This document shows positions 62,952 through 63,238 of a stretch of DNA of 63,238 nucleotides, one piece after another. Source of the stretch: Desulfovibrionaceae bacterium (lineage in GTDB: Bacteria > Desulfobacterota > Desulfovibrionia > Desulfovibrionales > Desulfovibrionaceae); the NCBI GenBank assembly GCA_016932995.1, contig JAFGBU010000024.1, forward strand, positions 1 to 63,238, read 5' to 3'. The notes below the pieces were generated by a model. It did not search any database and was not told the origin of the DNA. It saw nothing but the letters and a program-made list of their open reading frames with translations. The position numbers and the translations under genes were made by a program. How positions within the stretch are numbered: the first letter of the stretch is position 1; each line of letters starts with the position of its first letter.

Positions 62952-63238
62952 CGAAATCATGTTTAGATTTTACCCTAATTATTCAACCCACATCCACCGA
63001 ATATAGATACTATCCAACCTCTTGCGCCCGCGAGTTCAAATTATCAAGGCCGTAGCTTGGTTCTAACGGACAATTTAAGGCCGGGTTCATGTTGCGCGTG
63101 CCTCCCTTGACCCTAACAGCGCGCAGGCATTGCGAACCGCCCCCCTGCCCTAACCCGGGCTCGACAATAAGCATCTTTGGGCCCGAAAAAAACACCCCCC
63201 TGGACCCGGGCCCTTGGCCGGGATAAGCTGAAAGCGCC
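62952..63238. other. Window end after the KAP gene, no supported gene
   Basis: AT-rich to about 63010, then returning to GC-rich. A 61-codon minus-strand frame (63010-63195) has no convincing start signal. No copy of the tRNA-Ser 3' end is seen here. Confidence 0.5.

Noticed and set aside
63010-63195. Minus-strand 61-codon ORF at the window end
   Set aside because: No convincing ribosome site or family; it may be chance or part of a feature beyond the window.
62952-63238. attR copy of the tRNA-Ser 3' end to the right of the KAP gene
   Set aside because: No stretch matching the T-arm/acceptor was found; a GAGTTCAAATT near 63031 is too weak.

Overview
The window is GC-rich chromosomal DNA, most likely from a sulfate-reducing deltaproteobacterium of the Desulfovibrio group. 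I infer this from gene content and neighbourhood: a cytochrome-assembly/hemA cluster, an adenylate kinase with the metal-site spacing known from Desulfovibrio gigas, a Mn-type pyrophosphatase (ppaC), a split ferredoxin-linked glutamate synthase, a mannose-type PTS joined to rpoN-hpf-ptsN-rapZ, and a candidate UGA-encoded selenoprotein. No rRNA or phylogenetic marker was compared, so the genus is not settled.

Layout. 1-1156 (-): glycosyltransferase family 9, cut by the window edge. 1280-5496 (+): siroheme/haem block (precorrin-2 dehydrogenase, CcsA/HemX-like membrane protein, hemA, a small unknown, tilS). 5600-6271 (+): adk behind an operator-like palindrome. 6345-14769 (-): glutamate synthase operon running into yajC-secD-secF. 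15116-22327 (+): dut, argD-like, prmA, a DNA glycosylase, a degenerate EnvC-like protein, ctpA and a YibQ-type deacetylase. 22484-24875 (+): fliM (sigma-54-type promoter), ndk, proC. 24973-26252 (-): SemiSWEET and cbiB. 26288-32759 (-): macromolecular synthesis operon rpsU-yqeY-mutS2-dnaG-rpoD. 32974-34500 (-): small membrane protein, HU, ksgA. 34614-47118 (+): apt, mtnP, a PxxKW protein behind an attenuator-like hairpin, M20 peptidase, mnmG, CBS/CorC protein, lnt, prfB (with its +1 frameshift), degenerate GGDEF protein, MinD-like ATPase, HU/IHF, the UGA-containing UshA-like gene, dapA. 47201-59401 (-): ppaC, PTS IIC (frameshifted)/IIB/IIA, rapZ, ptsN, hpf, rpoN, a 149-bp mosaic of hairpins, lptB-lptA-lptC, kdsC, kdsA, pyrG. 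59554-60867 (+): PurQ-like amidotransferase and tadA. 61052-61145 (+): tRNA-Ser(CGA). 61473-62951 (+): an AT-rich KAP P-loop NTPase gene that looks acquired.

How the parts fit. The right-centre block couples LPS supply and export (kdsA, kdsC, lptC/A/B) to a regulatory PTS/sigma-54 block (rpoN, hpf, ptsN, rapZ, IIA, IIB, IIC). adk and ppaC, which recycle the AMP and PPi made during sulfate activation, both carry TTGTGA...ACAA-type sites upstream.

Most worth following up: (i) the in-frame UGA in a CPT-U context followed by a SECIS-like hairpin at 45459-45499; (ii) the five-hairpin mosaic element with CTAG ends at 53585-53733; (iii) the A9-tract frameshift in PTS IIC; (iv) the AT-rich KAP NTPase beside tRNA-Ser; (v) the palindrome at the glutamate synthase promoter; (vi) the attenuator-like leader at 36041-36071.
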